NCBI RefSeq assembly: GCF_013343235.1 | Contig: NZ_CP040094.1 | Location: forward strand, 1,488,501-1,552,500 | Length of the DNA stretch: 64,000 bases | Reading direction: 5' to 3' | DNA from: Nostoc sp. TCL240-02 | GTDB lineage: Bacteria; Cyanobacteriota; Cyanobacteriia; Cyanobacteriales; Nostocaceae | In this document: piece after piece, positions 35,528 to 45,041 of the stretch | How positions within the stretch are numbered: position 1 is the first letter of the stretch | Layout of the letters: each line of letters begins with the position of its first letter | Program-made: the position numbers and the translations under genes | Notes under the pieces: generated by a model | Seen by the model: the letters and a program-made list of their open reading frames with translations, nothing else | The model's database searches: none | What the model was told of the DNA's origin: nothing

Positions 35528-37663
35528 ATGTTTATTAGCGAAATAAAGTTGCTTGGTTTTATAGGTTTAAAGTCGAATGGCAATAAACACTATATCTTGA
35601 GAGTTTTACCTTTTTTACTCGCGCTCATCTTTGTTTTAGTAGTAGGAAACCAAAGCCTTAGCTCTTCACCAAAAACAACTGAAATACTTTGGGATACTTA
35701 TGGTGTACCGCATATTTATGGCAAGGATAACCAAAGTGCCTTTCAAGCTTTCGGTTGGGCGCAGATGCAGAGTCATGGCAACCTGCTTTTGCATCTCTAC
35801 GGTCAAGCACGGGGAAGGGCCGCCGAATATTGGGGAGAAAAGTATCTAGAATCAGATCATTGGGTACAAACTATGGGAGTACCAGAACGATCGCATTCTT
35901 GGTATTTGGCCCAAAGTCCTAAATTTCGCCGTTATCTTGATGCTTTTGCCAGTGGAATTAACGCTTATGCTGAGAAACACAAGGATTTGATTGCTGATGA
36001 AGTTGAGATTGTCTTGCCAGTCAAAGGCGAGGATGTGCTGGCTCACCAAATGCGGGTACTGAATTTCACTTTTATTGCCAATCCAGAAGAAGTTGCAGGT
36101 GTCAGTAAACAGCAGTCAAAACCAGGATCTAATGGTTGGGCGATCGCACCATCACATTCTGAAAATGGTCATGCTATGCTTCTGGCTAACCCACATCTGC
36201 CTTGGTCAGATTTATTTCTGTGGTATGAAGCACATATTACTGCACCAGGAATTAATGCTTACGGGGCAACACTGGTAGGAATTCCCGTTTTAGCGATCGC
36301 CTTTAATGATAATTTGGGTTGGACTCATACAGTAAACACCTATGATGGCTGGGATAACTACGAACTAAAACTAGCCGATCGTGGTTATCGCTTCGATGGT
36401 CAAGTCCGAGCCTTTAAGACAAAAACCCTATCTTTGAAAGTCAAGCAAAAAGACGGTACTCTGCACTCACAAAAACTTGTAGTGAAAAGTTCTATCCACG
36501 GGCCAGTCATATCACGAAAAGATGGTAAAGCTGTGGCACTGCGTGTTGTGGGTCTTGACCAACCAGGTGTACTACAGCAGTGGTGGGATATGGCACGTTC
36601 CCAAAACCTCACCCAGTTTCAAGCTGTCCTGCAACGATTACAACTACCGATGTTTACAGTGATGTATGCAGACAGAGAAGGGCATATTATGCACCTCTTT
36701 AACGGTCAAGTACCAATTCGTCAACAAGGCAATTTTGAATACTGGCAAGGTTTAATACCTGGCGACACATCTAAAACCTTATGGTCAAAAACTCATCCAT
36801 ATCAGGATCTACCGCGCGTAATTGATCCAAAAAGCGGCTGGTTACAAAATACAAATGACCCACCTTGGACAACAACCTTTCCCCAGGTTCTCAATCCAGA
36901 TAATTATCCGCCTTATATGGCACCACGCGGGCCAATGGAGTTTAGATCGCAACGTACTGTGGAGATGTTAGCAGAGGATGACAAAATCTCTTTTGATGAG
37001 ATGGTTTCCTATAAACATTCAACACGTATGGAACTAGCAGATCGCCTTTTGGATGACTTGATTCCAGCAGCCCGGAAGTACGGAAGCGAATTAGCTCGTC
37101 GATCTGCTGATGTACTGTCAGCTTGGGATCGACAAACCAATGCAGATAGCCGAGGTGCAGTACTATTCGCTGCTTGGGTAGATGCGATAGACTTCGATAG
37201 TGTATTTAGCAAACCCTGGAGTGAAGACTCTCCACTGACTACACCTGATGGCTTGGCTAATCCTCAAAGTGCAGTCACAACACTCTCAACTGTTGCAGCT
37301 AAGGTGGAAAAAACCTATGGAAACCTAGATGTAGCGTGGGGAGATGTTTTCCGGTTACAGTCTGGTGATGTCGATTTGCCTGCAAATGGTGGCGATGGCG
37401 GACTTGGTATTTTCCGGGTTCTCAATTTTGTTCCACTATCAGACGGACGCTTCAAATCTGTTTCTGGTGATTCTTATGTTGCTGCGATTGAATTTTCTCA
37501 ACCTGTAAAAGCGATGGCGCTTACCAGTTATGGTAATGCAACTCAACCAGGTTTAGCCTCTGCTGGCGATCAGTTAAAATTGTTCGCCCGCAAGCAGTTG
37601 CGGCAAGTTTGGTTCTCACACCAGGATGTTCTATCCCATTTGGCTGAACGCAAGGTATTTTAA
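35528..37663 (+). CDS. Penicillin/acyl-homoserine-lactone acylase family Ntn-hydrolase
   Basis: This 711-residue protein has an N-terminal hydrophobic export segment (about 27-42), then the alpha-chain region (WDTYGVPHIYG). The autocatalytic nucleophile serine is in KPGSNGWAIAP at residue 201, and the beta chain contains LLANPHLPW and IGIP-like motifs. The family is made as a precursor, cleaved before the Ser, and acts in the periplasm. It includes penicillin acylase, PvdQ and the cyanobacterial AHL acylase AiiC. As the last gene of the cluster, 126 bases after mbtH, it could remove a fatty acyl group from an exported precursor as PvdQ does for pyoverdine, or confer self-protection or quorum quenching. 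The role is inferred. Confidence 0.85.
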   Translation: MFISEIKLLGFIGLKSNGNKHYILRVLPFLLALIFVLVVGNQSLSSSPKTTEILWDTYGVPHIYGKDNQSAFQAFGWAQMQSHGNLLLHLYGQARGRAAEYWGEKYLESDHWVQTMGVPERSHSWYLAQSPKFRRYLDAFASGINAYAEKHKDLIADEVEIVLPVKGEDVLAHQMRVLNFTFIANPEEVAGVSKQQSKPGSNGWAIAPSHSENGHAMLLANPHLPWSDLFLWYEAHITAPGINAYGATLVGIPVLAIAFNDNLGWTHTVNTYDGWDNYELKLADRGYRFDGQVRAFKTKTLSLKVKQKDGTLHSQKLVVKSSIHGPVISRKDGKAVALRVVGLDQPGVLQQWWDMARSQNLTQFQAVLQRLQLPMFTVMYADREGHIMHLFNGQVPIRQQGNFEYWQGLIPGDTSKTLWSKTHPYQDLPRVIDPKSGWLQNTNDPPWTTTFPQVLNPDNYPPYMAPRGPMEFRSQRTVEMLAEDDKISFDEMVSYKHSTRMELADRLLDDLIPAARKYGSELARRSADVLSAWDRQTNADSRGAVLFAAWVDAIDFDSVFSKPWSEDSPLTTPDGLANPQSAVTTLSTVAAKVEKTYGNLDVAWGDVFRLQSGDVDLPANGGDGGLGIFRVLNFVPLSDGRFKSVSGDSYVAAIEFSQPVKAMALTSYGNATQPGLASAGDQLKLFARKQLRQVWFSHQDVLSHLAERKVF

Positions 37664-37726
37664 AATTCAATACAGCTTCAACTTAGTACCCAATCCTTGT
37701 TAGGTTTGGGGGAAAGGTTTTGTATT

Positions 37727-37891
37727 TTACCCTTCCCCTTTTCCGACAAGAGTGCCATCGTTTTGGAGCAGAATAATTATAATCCTTTCTCTGACACGCG
37801 GTAATTCGCTCTCTTTTAGGGCTTGCTGTAACTGAGTAACTTGTTCCGAAGTTAAAAAGTTTTTGGCTGGTGGTGGCATATTTAGGTTCAT
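37727..37891 (-). pseudogene. Remnant of an IS630-type transposase N-terminus
   Basis: A 54-residue reading frame on the minus strand begins MNLNMPPPAKNFLTSEQV and contains LQQALKESELPRVRERI. It resembles the start of the helix-turn-helix part of cyanobacterial IS630-family transposases as I remember them. The similarity ends after LLQNDG, and the rest of the transposase is missing. The fragment lies in the 426-base gap between the biosynthetic cluster and the next gene. I see nothing else in that gap. Confidence 0.5.
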
Positions 37892-38089
37892 CGGCTCTAC
37901 ATTTATGTTATTTATGCAGCTTAAATGCCGATTAGCTTATGAGTGATGAGAATAGGGGACGGAATGATGACAGCCATTCTAAGAATTTCATATTGCCTCT
38001 GTGACTAATTTTCCCCTTTATACTCCACTGGGGATTCATGGCAAAGAATTCAAAAAGATAAAATTATAAAGAACTGTCAGAACGTAATC

Positions 38090-38770
38090 ATGTCAGCTAT
38101 CCAAACAACTGTAGTTATTGCCATGACGGTCGATGGAAAGATTAGCTCCGTAGATCCTCAAGCAGGCGGTAATCCTGATGCAGCCGATCAAGCACACGTA
38201 GAGTATGAAGTCTCACTTGCTGATCTAATCCTGGTAGGAGCAGGAACGATTCGGGCTGGAGACGTAATTTTTTCAATTCGCAATCCCGAATTATTAGCAG
38301 CGCGCGAGACTCGGGGTCAGTCTCGCCAGCCTATTGTTTGTGTTGTCTCAGGTTCCCTTGACCTATCGCTGGACTCCCCTTTTTTGAGCGAAGACATTGA
38401 GCGATGGATATTTACGACACGGGCTGGTTTGGAGCGCAGTTCTGATACAACAAGTTTGCAAAAACTGGCTGAATTAATTGATTTGGGAGATACAGACCTG
38501 GACTGGAATCGAGCCTACAGCTTGATGGCAGAGCGCGGTATTCACAAGGTCGTTGCTTTGGGAGGAGGCTATTTAACAGCATCTCTAGTAAAGGCTGGGC
38601 GAATTGACGATTGGTGGTTGACAATCTGGCCCGTCATTTATGGAGGAAAGGACGCTCCCACCCCGGTGGAAGGAGAAGGTTTTATTTCCACTGCTGCTCC
38701 TCATCTGGAACTCGTCGAAACTCGTCAAGTTGGAAGTGAGTTGTTTTTACACTACCAGACGATCAAGTAA
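38090..38770 (+). CDS. RibD C-terminal (dihydrofolate reductase-like) family reductase
   Basis: This 226-residue protein matches the RibD-C family. Its features are TVVIAMTVDGKIS at the start, DLILVGAGTIRAGD near residue 50 and KVVALGGGYLTASLVKAG near 155. It then has DDWWLTIWPVIYGG and LELVETRQVGSELFLHY at the C-terminus. Members reduce pyrimidine intermediates of riboflavin synthesis with NADPH, but many stand-alone members have unknown substrates. No riboflavin genes are adjacent. It converges on psbA, with a shared hairpin terminator between them. Confidence 0.85.
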   Translation: MSAIQTTVVIAMTVDGKISSVDPQAGGNPDAADQAHVEYEVSLADLILVGAGTIRAGDVIFSIRNPELLAARETRGQSRQPIVCVVSGSLDLSLDSPFLSEDIERWIFTTRAGLERSSDTTSLQKLAELIDLGDTDLDWNRAYSLMAERGIHKVVALGGGYLTASLVKAGRIDDWWLTIWPVIYGGKDAPTPVEGEGFISTAAPHLELVETRQVGSELFLHYQTIK

Positions 38771-38796
38771 GAATGCGCTGCCATAATTACAACTAA

Positions 38797-38827
38797 AAAG
38801 CGCCCTCCCGAAGTGGGAGAGCGCTTT
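38797..38827. terminator. Bidirectional hairpin terminator between the RibD-like gene and psbA
   Basis: The inverted repeat pairs AAAGCGC with GCGCTTT and CTCCC with GGGAG around a short loop. It lies between two convergent genes, with A- and T-rich flanks on both sides, so it can serve both. Confidence 0.85.
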
Positions 38828-38859
38828 ATGATTTAGCTAATTGAGTTAATGCTTCAGAA

Positions 38860-39942
38860 TTAACCGTTAATAGCAGGAGCAGTTAGAGCAACAGGAGCAG
38901 ATTCAGCAGATGCCAAATCTAGAGGGAAGTTGTGAGCGTTACGCTCGTGCATTACTTCCATACCCAGGTTAGCACGGTTGATTACATCCGCCCAAGTCGC
39001 AATCACACGACCTTCAGAGTCAATGATTGATTGGTTGAAGTTGAAACCGTTCAAGTTGAACGCCATTGTGCTTACACCCAAGGCGGTGAACCAGATGCCG
39101 ATTACAGGCCACGCTGCGAGGAAGAAGTGCAGTGAACGGCTGTTGTTGAAGGAAGCGTATTGGAAGATTAGACGACCGAAGTAGCCGTGGGCTGCAACGA
39201 TGTTGTAGGTTTCTTCTTCTTGACCGAATTTGTAACCGTAGTTTTGTGATTCAGTCTCAGTTGTTTCACGAACCAAAGATGAGGTTACTAGTGAACCGTG
39301 CATTGCACTGAACAAGCTTCCGCCGAATACACCAGCTACACCTAGTTGGTGGAAGGGGTGCATCAAGATGTTGTGTTCTGCTTGGAACACGATCATGAAG
39401 TTGAATGTTCCTGAGATTCCTAAAGGCATACCGTCTGAGAAGGAACCTTGTCCGATTGGGTATACCAAGAATACTGCGGTTGCTGCTGCAACAGGTGCAG
39501 AATATGCAATTGCAATCCAAGGACGCATACCTAAGCGGTAGGATAGTTCCCATTCACGACCTAAGTAGCAGAATACGCCAATCAGGAAGTGGAATACTAC
39601 CAATTGGTAAGGACCACCGTTGTACAACCACTCATCTAAGGATGCTGCTTCCCAAATTGGGTAGAAGTGCAAACCGATGGCGTTGGAGGAAGGTACTACT
39701 GCACCGGAGATGATATTGTTTCCGTAAATCAAAGAACCTGCTACTGGTTCGCGGATTCCATCGATGTCTACTGGTGGTGCAGCGATGAAGGCGACTACGA
39801 AGCAAGCTGTTGCGGCTAGCAAGGTGGGTATCATGACTACGCCGAACCAACCAATGTAAATCCGGTTGTTGGTGCTGGTGATCCATTCACAGAATCGATC
39901 CCATACGTTGGCGCTTGAGCGCTGCTGTAAGGTTGTTGTCAT
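38860..39942 (-). CDS. psbA: Photosystem II reaction centre protein D1
   Basis: This 360-residue protein is a complete D1. It starts [20 protein letters not shown] and contains the redox Tyr region, the [20 protein letters not shown] helix and the QB-site segment [16 protein letters not shown]. It ends in a 16-residue tail after the processing site ([11 protein letters not shown]), so mature D1 ends at Ala344. Residue 130 is Glu, the form usually linked with high-light D1 isoforms; Gln130 marks the low-light form. It sits in the thylakoid membrane and binds the P680 chlorophylls and the manganese cluster. A consensus promoter lies upstream. The genome almost certainly has further psbA copies, as is normal for cyanobacteria. 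Confidence 0.99.
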   Translation of the reverse strand: MTTTLQQRSSANVWDRFCEWITSTNNRIYIGWFGVVMIPTLLAATACFVVAFIAAPPVDIDGIREPVAGSLIYGNNIISGAVVPSSNAIGLHFYPIWEAASLDEWLYNGGPYQLVVFHFLIGVFCYLGREWELSYRLGMRPWIAIAYSAPVAAATAVFLVYPIGQGSFSDGMPLGISGTFNFMIVFQAEHNILMHPFHQLGVAGVFGGSLFSAMHGSLVTSSLVRETTETESQNYGYKFGQEEETYNIVAAHGYFGRLIFQYASFNNSRSLHFFLAAWPVIGIWFTALGVSTMAFNLNGFNFNQSIIDSEGRVIATWADVINRANLGMEVMHERNAHNFPLDLASAESAPVALTAPAING

Positions 39943-40000
39943 TGTTTTATAAATGCGATTATTTGCGGATGAATTAGGTAGGTTTGACTACCTGTTACAC

Positions 40001-40029
40001 ATCTTAAAGAATTTATTGCGTTTTGTAAA
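40001..40029 (-). promoter_or_regulatory. psbA promoter (sigma-70 type)
   Basis: Read on the minus strand, TTTACA (40029-40024) and TAAGAT (40006-40001) are separated by exactly 17 bases and lie about 60 bases before the psbA ATG. This matches the usual -35/-10 pattern of psbA promoters. The A/T-rich leader that follows is the likely 5' UTR. Confidence 0.75.
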
Positions 40030-40206
40030 GTACTTTCAGAAAAAACTTTTTCTTAGAATTAGGACTAACACAAAATTTACGTAATTGCGTCATTACAAGC
40101 GATAGCGACGTAATCACCTAAAACTCTGGCATTGCTTCCCTACACTACGTTTCGGTCGCAATGACAAATTTTGCTTGCGTAAGTCCTGAGAATTTACAAA
40201 AATGCT

Positions 40207-40879
40207 TTAATTTGCAGCTGGCTGCTGACTGGGTATTGCCTCTACGCCCACTTCTGGTAAAGGTGGACGCACAGATAAATAAATCAAAGGGCCGAATAGC
40301 GGTATCAACGCTATGAACCAGAAAAGCTGCGGATTCCAACTGCGACGCGCCATATCATCCCCTAGTAATGCAGGAAATATAGAGACAAAGCAGGGAAAAA
40401 TCTAAACTCATTACATTGATAAAGCGGTTGGTTTGCCACTCTTGCACAAAACTGCCCCAATCTCCTCTTAAACCGTAGGCAACTAGAATAACTGTGGCTA
40501 CAGTCAACACAATCCCAGTCACACGAGAATCTAGCAGCTTGAGTAAGATATTCTTTTTACCAACAAACTGATTATTTGGTTTTCTAAGGATTAAGTAGGG
40601 TAACAATGCAAATATCCCGACTCCGAAAGAGACAGTAGCAAATGGCCAAGCAGGTATTTTTTGTCCTCTGCCATCAATAAACACTACTGCGCTATAGATA
40701 AGAGGCCAGATACCCATGAGGTTGAATAGTGCTATTACTAATGGGTTAACGCCTTGCCACTGTCCAGTCGAAAGGTTTTTAATTAAATCGAATGTACCGG
40801 GTTGCTCAGGAGGTGCGAGGAAAAAATCATAAATAACGAATCCTAACCACAGTAAGCCAAAAGCAATTTTTCTAACCAT
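40207..40879 (-). pseudogene. Conserved cyanobacterial membrane protein, split by a one-base frameshift
   Basis: The first frame (40879-40355) encodes 174 residues with several hydrophobic segments, starting MVRKIAFGLLWLGFVIYDFF, and ends in a short nonsense tail after FSLLCL. In the +1 frame the sequence continues as IFPALLGDDMARRSWNPQL and then FWFIALIPLFGPLIYLSVRP to a stop at 40207. That continuation looks like the natural C-terminus, with another membrane helix. Removing one T near 40378-40385 would restore a single frame of about 223 residues. The downstream part alone (40353-40207) could also be read as a 48-residue coupled ORF. I recognise the protein only as a conserved cyanobacterial membrane protein of unknown function. 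Confidence 0.65.
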
Positions 40880-40992
40880 GAAATATTTAAGTAGGATTAA
40901 TTATTAATTTTGCCATTACAAATTGGGCTATCTACCTGCGATCGCATTTTTTACTCATCTAGACTCTTAGCAGCTGATCCCTAAACCTTACC

Positions 40993-42123
40993 TTAAGGAT
41001 TGAAATAATTGAAGGCTTCAGAGAGGTAATCAGCAGCAGATGCCACAACTGCGATCGCACTTTCATAATCTAGGCGGGTTGGGCCCAAAACTCCCACACT
41101 TCCTACAGGTATTGAACCTCGGCGATAGGTGGAAGAAATTAAAGTACAGGTGCGGATCGGTTCTAATGGATTTTCTGCACCAATGCGAACCGTTACTTTT
41201 GACTTACCCACATCTTCAAGCTCTGGTTCCTCAAATATTAATCGCCATAGTTGGTCTTGTTCTTCTTCCAGCAGGTGGATAATCGTTTGTACCTGCTGTA
41301 ACTGGGAAAATTCTGGCTGGCGCAAAACTTCTGACACACCTCGAACCATAATTTGTGTGGCAGTCGGCGCAAGAGTGCGATGAGTCAATTCGGCAACTGA
41401 ATTTTTCAAGAATTCTCCGTAGCGTTGGAATTCCTGATCTAGTTCGCTCCAGTTGAGGTTGGCTAATTCCAACAGACTTCGCCCCCGCAAGTGGGTATTC
41501 AAAAAGTTAGAAACAATCTGCAACTCGCGATCGACTACTTCTGAATCTCGTTGTGTCTCTTCTGGTATTGGCGACAAATCCATTAACTTGGAATGTGTCT
41601 CATAACCATCCGTAACAACAATTAACATAATCCGCCCAGCTTCAATTTGCACTAGTTGCAGATGTCGCAATAGCGCTGTTGTAGTTTGCGGTATAGTTAT
41701 CAAGCTAATGCAACCACTCAAGGTTGCTAAAATTTGCGCGGCTCCTTGCAGTAGGGTTTCTAAACTCCGATCTTCCCAGTGGAGATGCTTTTGTAATGCC
41801 ATCTCTATTTCTCGCCCTAAAGTTTCTGTCCGCGTAGCGTCTGTCTGCGACATGCTACGCGAACGCAGAGAAGGTGTAATTAGCTGGTCAACATAAATGC
41901 GATAGCCTGAATCTGAAGGTACACGTCCAGCAGAAGCGTGTGGTTGGTAGAGTAATCCAGATTTTTCTAAAACACCCATCACATTGCGAATTGTGGCTGA
42001 ACTTACACCCAGGTCGTACTCTTCGCCCAAAGCCTTTGAACCAACAGGCTCTGCCGTAGCAATGTAGTGACGTACCGTTGCCCAAAGTATATGCTGTTGC
42101 CGATTTGTTAACTGGACTTCCAT
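40993..42123 (-). CDS. hrcA: Heat-inducible transcription repressor HrcA
   Basis: This 376-residue repressor has the N-terminal winged-helix region: [20 protein letters not shown], then [15 protein letters not shown] and [18 protein letters not shown]. The GAF-like dimerisation core typical of HrcA follows, and the C-terminal [14 protein letters not shown] motif is present. HrcA binds CIRCE elements before groESL and dnaK genes and is kept active by GroEL. I see no CIRCE element next to it here. Residues around 95-110 ([14 protein letters not shown]) are encoded by a palindromic repeat and appear to be an in-frame insertion between the DNA-binding and core domains. Confidence 0.96.
   Translation of the reverse strand: MEVQLTNRQQHILWATVRHYIATAEPVGSKALGEEYDLGVSSATIRNVMGVLEKSGLLYQPHASAGRVPSDSGYRIYVDQLITPSLRSRSMSQTDATRTETLGREIEMALQKHLHWEDRSLETLLQGAAQILATLSGCISLITIPQTTTALLRHLQLVQIEAGRIMLIVVTDGYETHSKLMDLSPIPEETQRDSEVVDRELQIVSNFLNTHLRGRSLLELANLNWSELDQEFQRYGEFLKNSVAELTHRTLAPTATQIMVRGVSEVLRQPEFSQLQQVQTIIHLLEEEQDQLWRLIFEEPELEDVGKSKVTVRIGAENPLEPIRTCTLISSTYRRGSIPVGSVGVLGPTRLDYESAIAVVASAADYLSEAFNYFNP
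41831..41861. repeat. Palindromic repeat inserted within hrcA
   Basis: CGCGTAGC (41831-41838) and GCTACGCG (41854-41861) form a perfect 8-base stem around a 15-base loop. The GCGTAGC-type palindrome is a common small dispersed repeat in Nostoc genomes. Here it is read through in frame as part of HrcA. Confidence 0.65.
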
Positions 42124-42525
42124 AGGATATGTTTTGCTAGAGGCAAATTTTAATCAAAGTCTGGAGAAATTTCTGGATTTGATTTAAACAAGGAATATTA
42201 ATAATTTATTAAGATAGCAAATTATACAATTATATTGTGATAATTAATTTTAAGGTTCGTGTACATCATTCTTGAAAAGTGCGCTCTCAACAGAATCTAG
42301 GCTTTGCATCAAAAGCTAAGAGTTCGAATTTACAACGTTCTTTTCTACCTTATTTTTGCATAATTCTACACTTATAAAAGTATTGTTGTATACGTATTTT
42401 TGCGGCTATTGCAGCTAAGATGAGGGTCGAAAAGTTCCGTAAGTTATGTAGCCAGTGGAGAAAGTTACAAACATTTCTGGCTAGTCCCTAAACTAATTTA
42501 GTGCTATTTTCACAATAGTAAAAGC

Positions 42526-42548
42526 CAGATGGAATTAAGTTCCATCTG
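42526..42548 (-). terminator. Hairpin after the rhodanese gene
   Basis: CAGATGGAA and TTCCATCTG form a perfect 9-base stem with a five-base loop, directly downstream of the rhodanese stop on the minus strand and followed by a short T-run. The remaining 400 bases between this hairpin and hrcA are AT-rich, and I see no gene in them. Confidence 0.65.
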
Positions 42549-42569
42549 AGTAATGCACCTAGACAAAAG

Positions 42570-42902
42570 CTAATACTGGGGAATTGAATGGTCTACTAAG
42601 ATGGAGTAAGCATCAATACCACCCGAAATATTTTGCACATTTGTAAAACCTTGAGCAATTAACCACTGGCACATTTGGGCAGAGCGCATACCGTGGTGGC
42701 ATAACACAAGGGTTTCAGCTTGGGGATTGAAGAGGGTAGGTACTTCATCTCCCCATTCGGCAAATTGACTCAAGGGTAGGTTGACAAAGCCCTCAATGCT
42801 AGCGATCGCCAATTCTTCTGGTTCTCGCACATCGACTAGCTGTATACTTCCATCACCAGAGGAAAGACGTTGTGCGAGTTCTTGTACACTAATCTGGTTC
42901 AT
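42570..42902 (-). CDS. Rhodanese-like domain protein
   Basis: This is a single-domain rhodanese of 110 residues. I chose the ATG at 42902 (MNQISVQELAQRL) because the domain begins there; the longer frame to 42992 adds 30 residues unlike the family. The segments QLVDVREPEELAIASIEGFV and FAEW are typical, and the catalytic cysteine lies in LVLCHHGMRSAQMC. Such proteins transfer sulfane sulfur or act as sulfur carriers. The CHHGMRS loop is common in small cyanobacterial members. The partner is unknown. Confidence 0.9.
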   Translation of the reverse strand: MNQISVQELAQRLSSGDGSIQLVDVREPEELAIASIEGFVNLPLSQFAEWGDEVPTLFNPQAETLVLCHHGMRSAQMCQWLIAQGFTNVQNISGGIDAYSILVDHSIPQY

Positions 42903-43060
42903 GGGTTGACTAAAAGAATTCCCGATAAACAGTCCTAATCTTATTTTATGGTGACAGAAAATCTCTGCCTTTGCATGAGTATCCATTCTCAAGAAGGCTG
43001 ATAAATTCTGCTAGGCTTTCTGCTTAAATGGCTGTAAACCGTCTTTTTTAAAGGTTTAAT

Positions 43061-44719
43061 GTGAATAGTCAACGTTCATTTATTGGTTTTATCGTCGCAG
43101 GTGCGATCGCACTGCTAATTGCGATCGCAGGCATTTACTGGTTTTTCGCCAAAAGTCCGGCTAACCTGATTGCTTCTACCTCCCAGCCTGGTGCAGCCAT
43201 ATTCGTATCAAAACTTTCCCCTGTAATGGTTTCATTGCTAGCGAATCCCGAACGCTTGCAGGCGTTGGATCGTGAAGAGGAATTATCTAAACTCAAAACC
43301 AGTTTATTTGCCAAGAGTGGTATAGATTATAAACAAGACGTTCAACCCTGGTTAGGGAATGAAATTACATTAGCGATCGCCACCTTAGATATTGATCGTG
43401 ACTCAGAAAACGGACAACAGCCAGGATATCTCTTAGCACTAGCAACCAAGCAACCTGAGAAAAGCCGCGAGTTTGTTGAATTGTTGTTTTCCAAACGGGC
43501 TTTATCTGGAGCAACCTTAGCTGTTGAAGAATATAAGGGCGTAAAACTGATTTCTGACAATTCTCAACCAGAGAAGGATTTACTTTCAGGTGCAGTTGTT
43601 GGTGAAGGCTTTGTGTTGTTTGCCAACAATCCGAAAGTCTTGAAAGACGCGATCAATAACGTCCAAGCGCCCGATCTGAATTTGACTAGTTCGCCCGAAT
43701 ACCAAAAAGCTACTAAAGAACTGCCCAAAGGGGGTTTAGCTGTAGCGTTCTTGAATCTTCCTGTTGTGGCAAAATGGCAAGGCTTAGAATTGTCAGAACA
43801 ACTTTATAACAGTGAAATTATTTCTCTGGCGTTGAATCCCAAAGGATTGTTGGCAGAAACCACATTTTTGACTTCATCAGAAATTCTTACTCCATCTGCA
43901 CCACTATCTAAACCTGTGGGAGCATTGCAGTATGTTCCAGCATCCGCAGGTTTGGCAATTTCCGGCTCAAATTTGAGCAATTTGGGTGAGAGTGATTTAG
44001 CTAAACTCTGGAGACAAGCAACAGCTAGTATATATGGTTCTGGGGAAGATGTGGTTTCTCGGTTAGCCAAACCTTTGGTAGATGCTCAAAAAGGCTGGGG
44101 GATAAACTTACCAGAGGATATTTTTAGCTGGGTACAAGGAGAATACGCCATAGCATTATTACCTGAGAAAGAGCAAACAACCCCTCATTGGATTTTTGTG
44201 GTGGAAAAATCTGAGAGTGTAGAATCAGGTGTTGCTCGATTAGATGCGATCGCATCATCCAATGGACTCAGCATTAATCTCCTGACTATAGATAAGCAAA
44301 AAATCTCCGCTTGGACAGAGTTAAGTACGGCGGCTAAAAAAAGTGATGCTAAAGAGGGAGCATCTTTCAGTATTGAAACAAAAGTGCGGGGATTGCATAC
44401 AACTTTAGGAAATTACGAAATTTTCACCTCTGACTTAGAAACAATGGATAAAATTCTCACAATCAAGGATAATTCCTTAATTGACAATCCCAATTTCCAA
44501 GATAGTATTGCTGCAATTCCCCTACCAAACCAAGGCTATATATATCTTGACTGGACAAAGAGCCAGAATTTGTTAGAGCGTCAAGTACCGATTCTCAAAC
44601 TAGCGGAAGTTTTAGGGAAACCTTTTTTTGATAACTTGCGATCGCTCACAGTTAGCAGTTATGGAACTGACACGCGATCGCTCAAAGGTGGCGTTTTCTT
44701 CCAACTCAATAATTCCTGA
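43061..44719 (+). CDS. DUF3352 domain protein, membrane-anchored
   Basis: This 552-residue protein starts with GTG and has one N-terminal membrane segment (FIGFIVAGAIALLIAIAGIY, residues about 7-26). The rest is predicted to be outside the membrane and contains the DUF3352 pattern. Typical segments are PGAAIFVSKLSPVMVSLLAN, LGNEITLAIATLDID and LPKGGLAVAFLNLP. DUF3352 proteins are common in cyanobacteria and have no firm function. A hairpin terminator follows at 44741. Confidence 0.85.
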   Translation: MNSQRSFIGFIVAGAIALLIAIAGIYWFFAKSPANLIASTSQPGAAIFVSKLSPVMVSLLANPERLQALDREEELSKLKTSLFAKSGIDYKQDVQPWLGNEITLAIATLDIDRDSENGQQPGYLLALATKQPEKSREFVELLFSKRALSGATLAVEEYKGVKLISDNSQPEKDLLSGAVVGEGFVLFANNPKVLKDAINNVQAPDLNLTSSPEYQKATKELPKGGLAVAFLNLPVVAKWQGLELSEQLYNSEIISLALNPKGLLAETTFLTSSEILTPSAPLSKPVGALQYVPASAGLAISGSNLSNLGESDLAKLWRQATASIYGSGEDVVSRLAKPLVDAQKGWGINLPEDIFSWVQGEYAIALLPEKEQTTPHWIFVVEKSESVESGVARLDAIASSNGLSINLLTIDKQKISAWTELSTAAKKSDAKEGASFSIETKVRGLHTTLGNYEIFTSDLETMDKILTIKDNSLIDNPNFQDSIAAIPLPNQGYIYLDWTKSQNLLERQVPILKLAEVLGKPFFDNLRSLTVSSYGTDTRSLKGGVFFQLNNS

Positions 44720-44740
44720 AACTTTCAAAAATTCTTAGGT

Positions 44741-44775
44741 GCAGAAGGTAAAATAATTTTACCTTCTGCCTTTTT
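44741..44775 (+). terminator. Rho-independent terminator after the DUF3352 gene
   Basis: GCAGAAGGTAAAAT pairs with ATTTTACCTTCTGC and is followed by CTTTTTAT. This is a long perfect stem with a U-tract. The rest of the gap to 45041 shows no gene. Confidence 0.9.
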
Positions 44776-45041
44776 ATATCCTGTAATATTTGCTATTTAA
44801 ATCGTCCCTCAATGGTTTTATTTAGGAGAGAAAAGTCTGCGTCCAACAGAGGTAATCATATCGAAATCATCAGTTGGAGAATTGTAGCTACTGTTTACAA
44901 CCTAGCAATTAGCTGTTTGCTTTAAAAACCCTTTATTGTGGCACATTTTAATGTGGCACAACCAACTGAAATTCCACTGGAATTTTTTCATTAGAATATG
45001 TATATATCATTACTAATTTAACAGCCTGTTGGAGGGCTACT

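Noticed and set aside
1..37663. Calling the cluster a siderophore pathway outright
   Set aside because: The hydroxylase/interface logic points that way, but no siderophore transporter, receptor or Fur box is seen, and the adjacent methyltransferases could block metal binding.
42400..42500. Possible small RNA in the hrcA-rhodanese gap
   Set aside because: Only short imperfect complementarities are visible, with no clear promoter and terminator pair apart from the hairpin at 42526.
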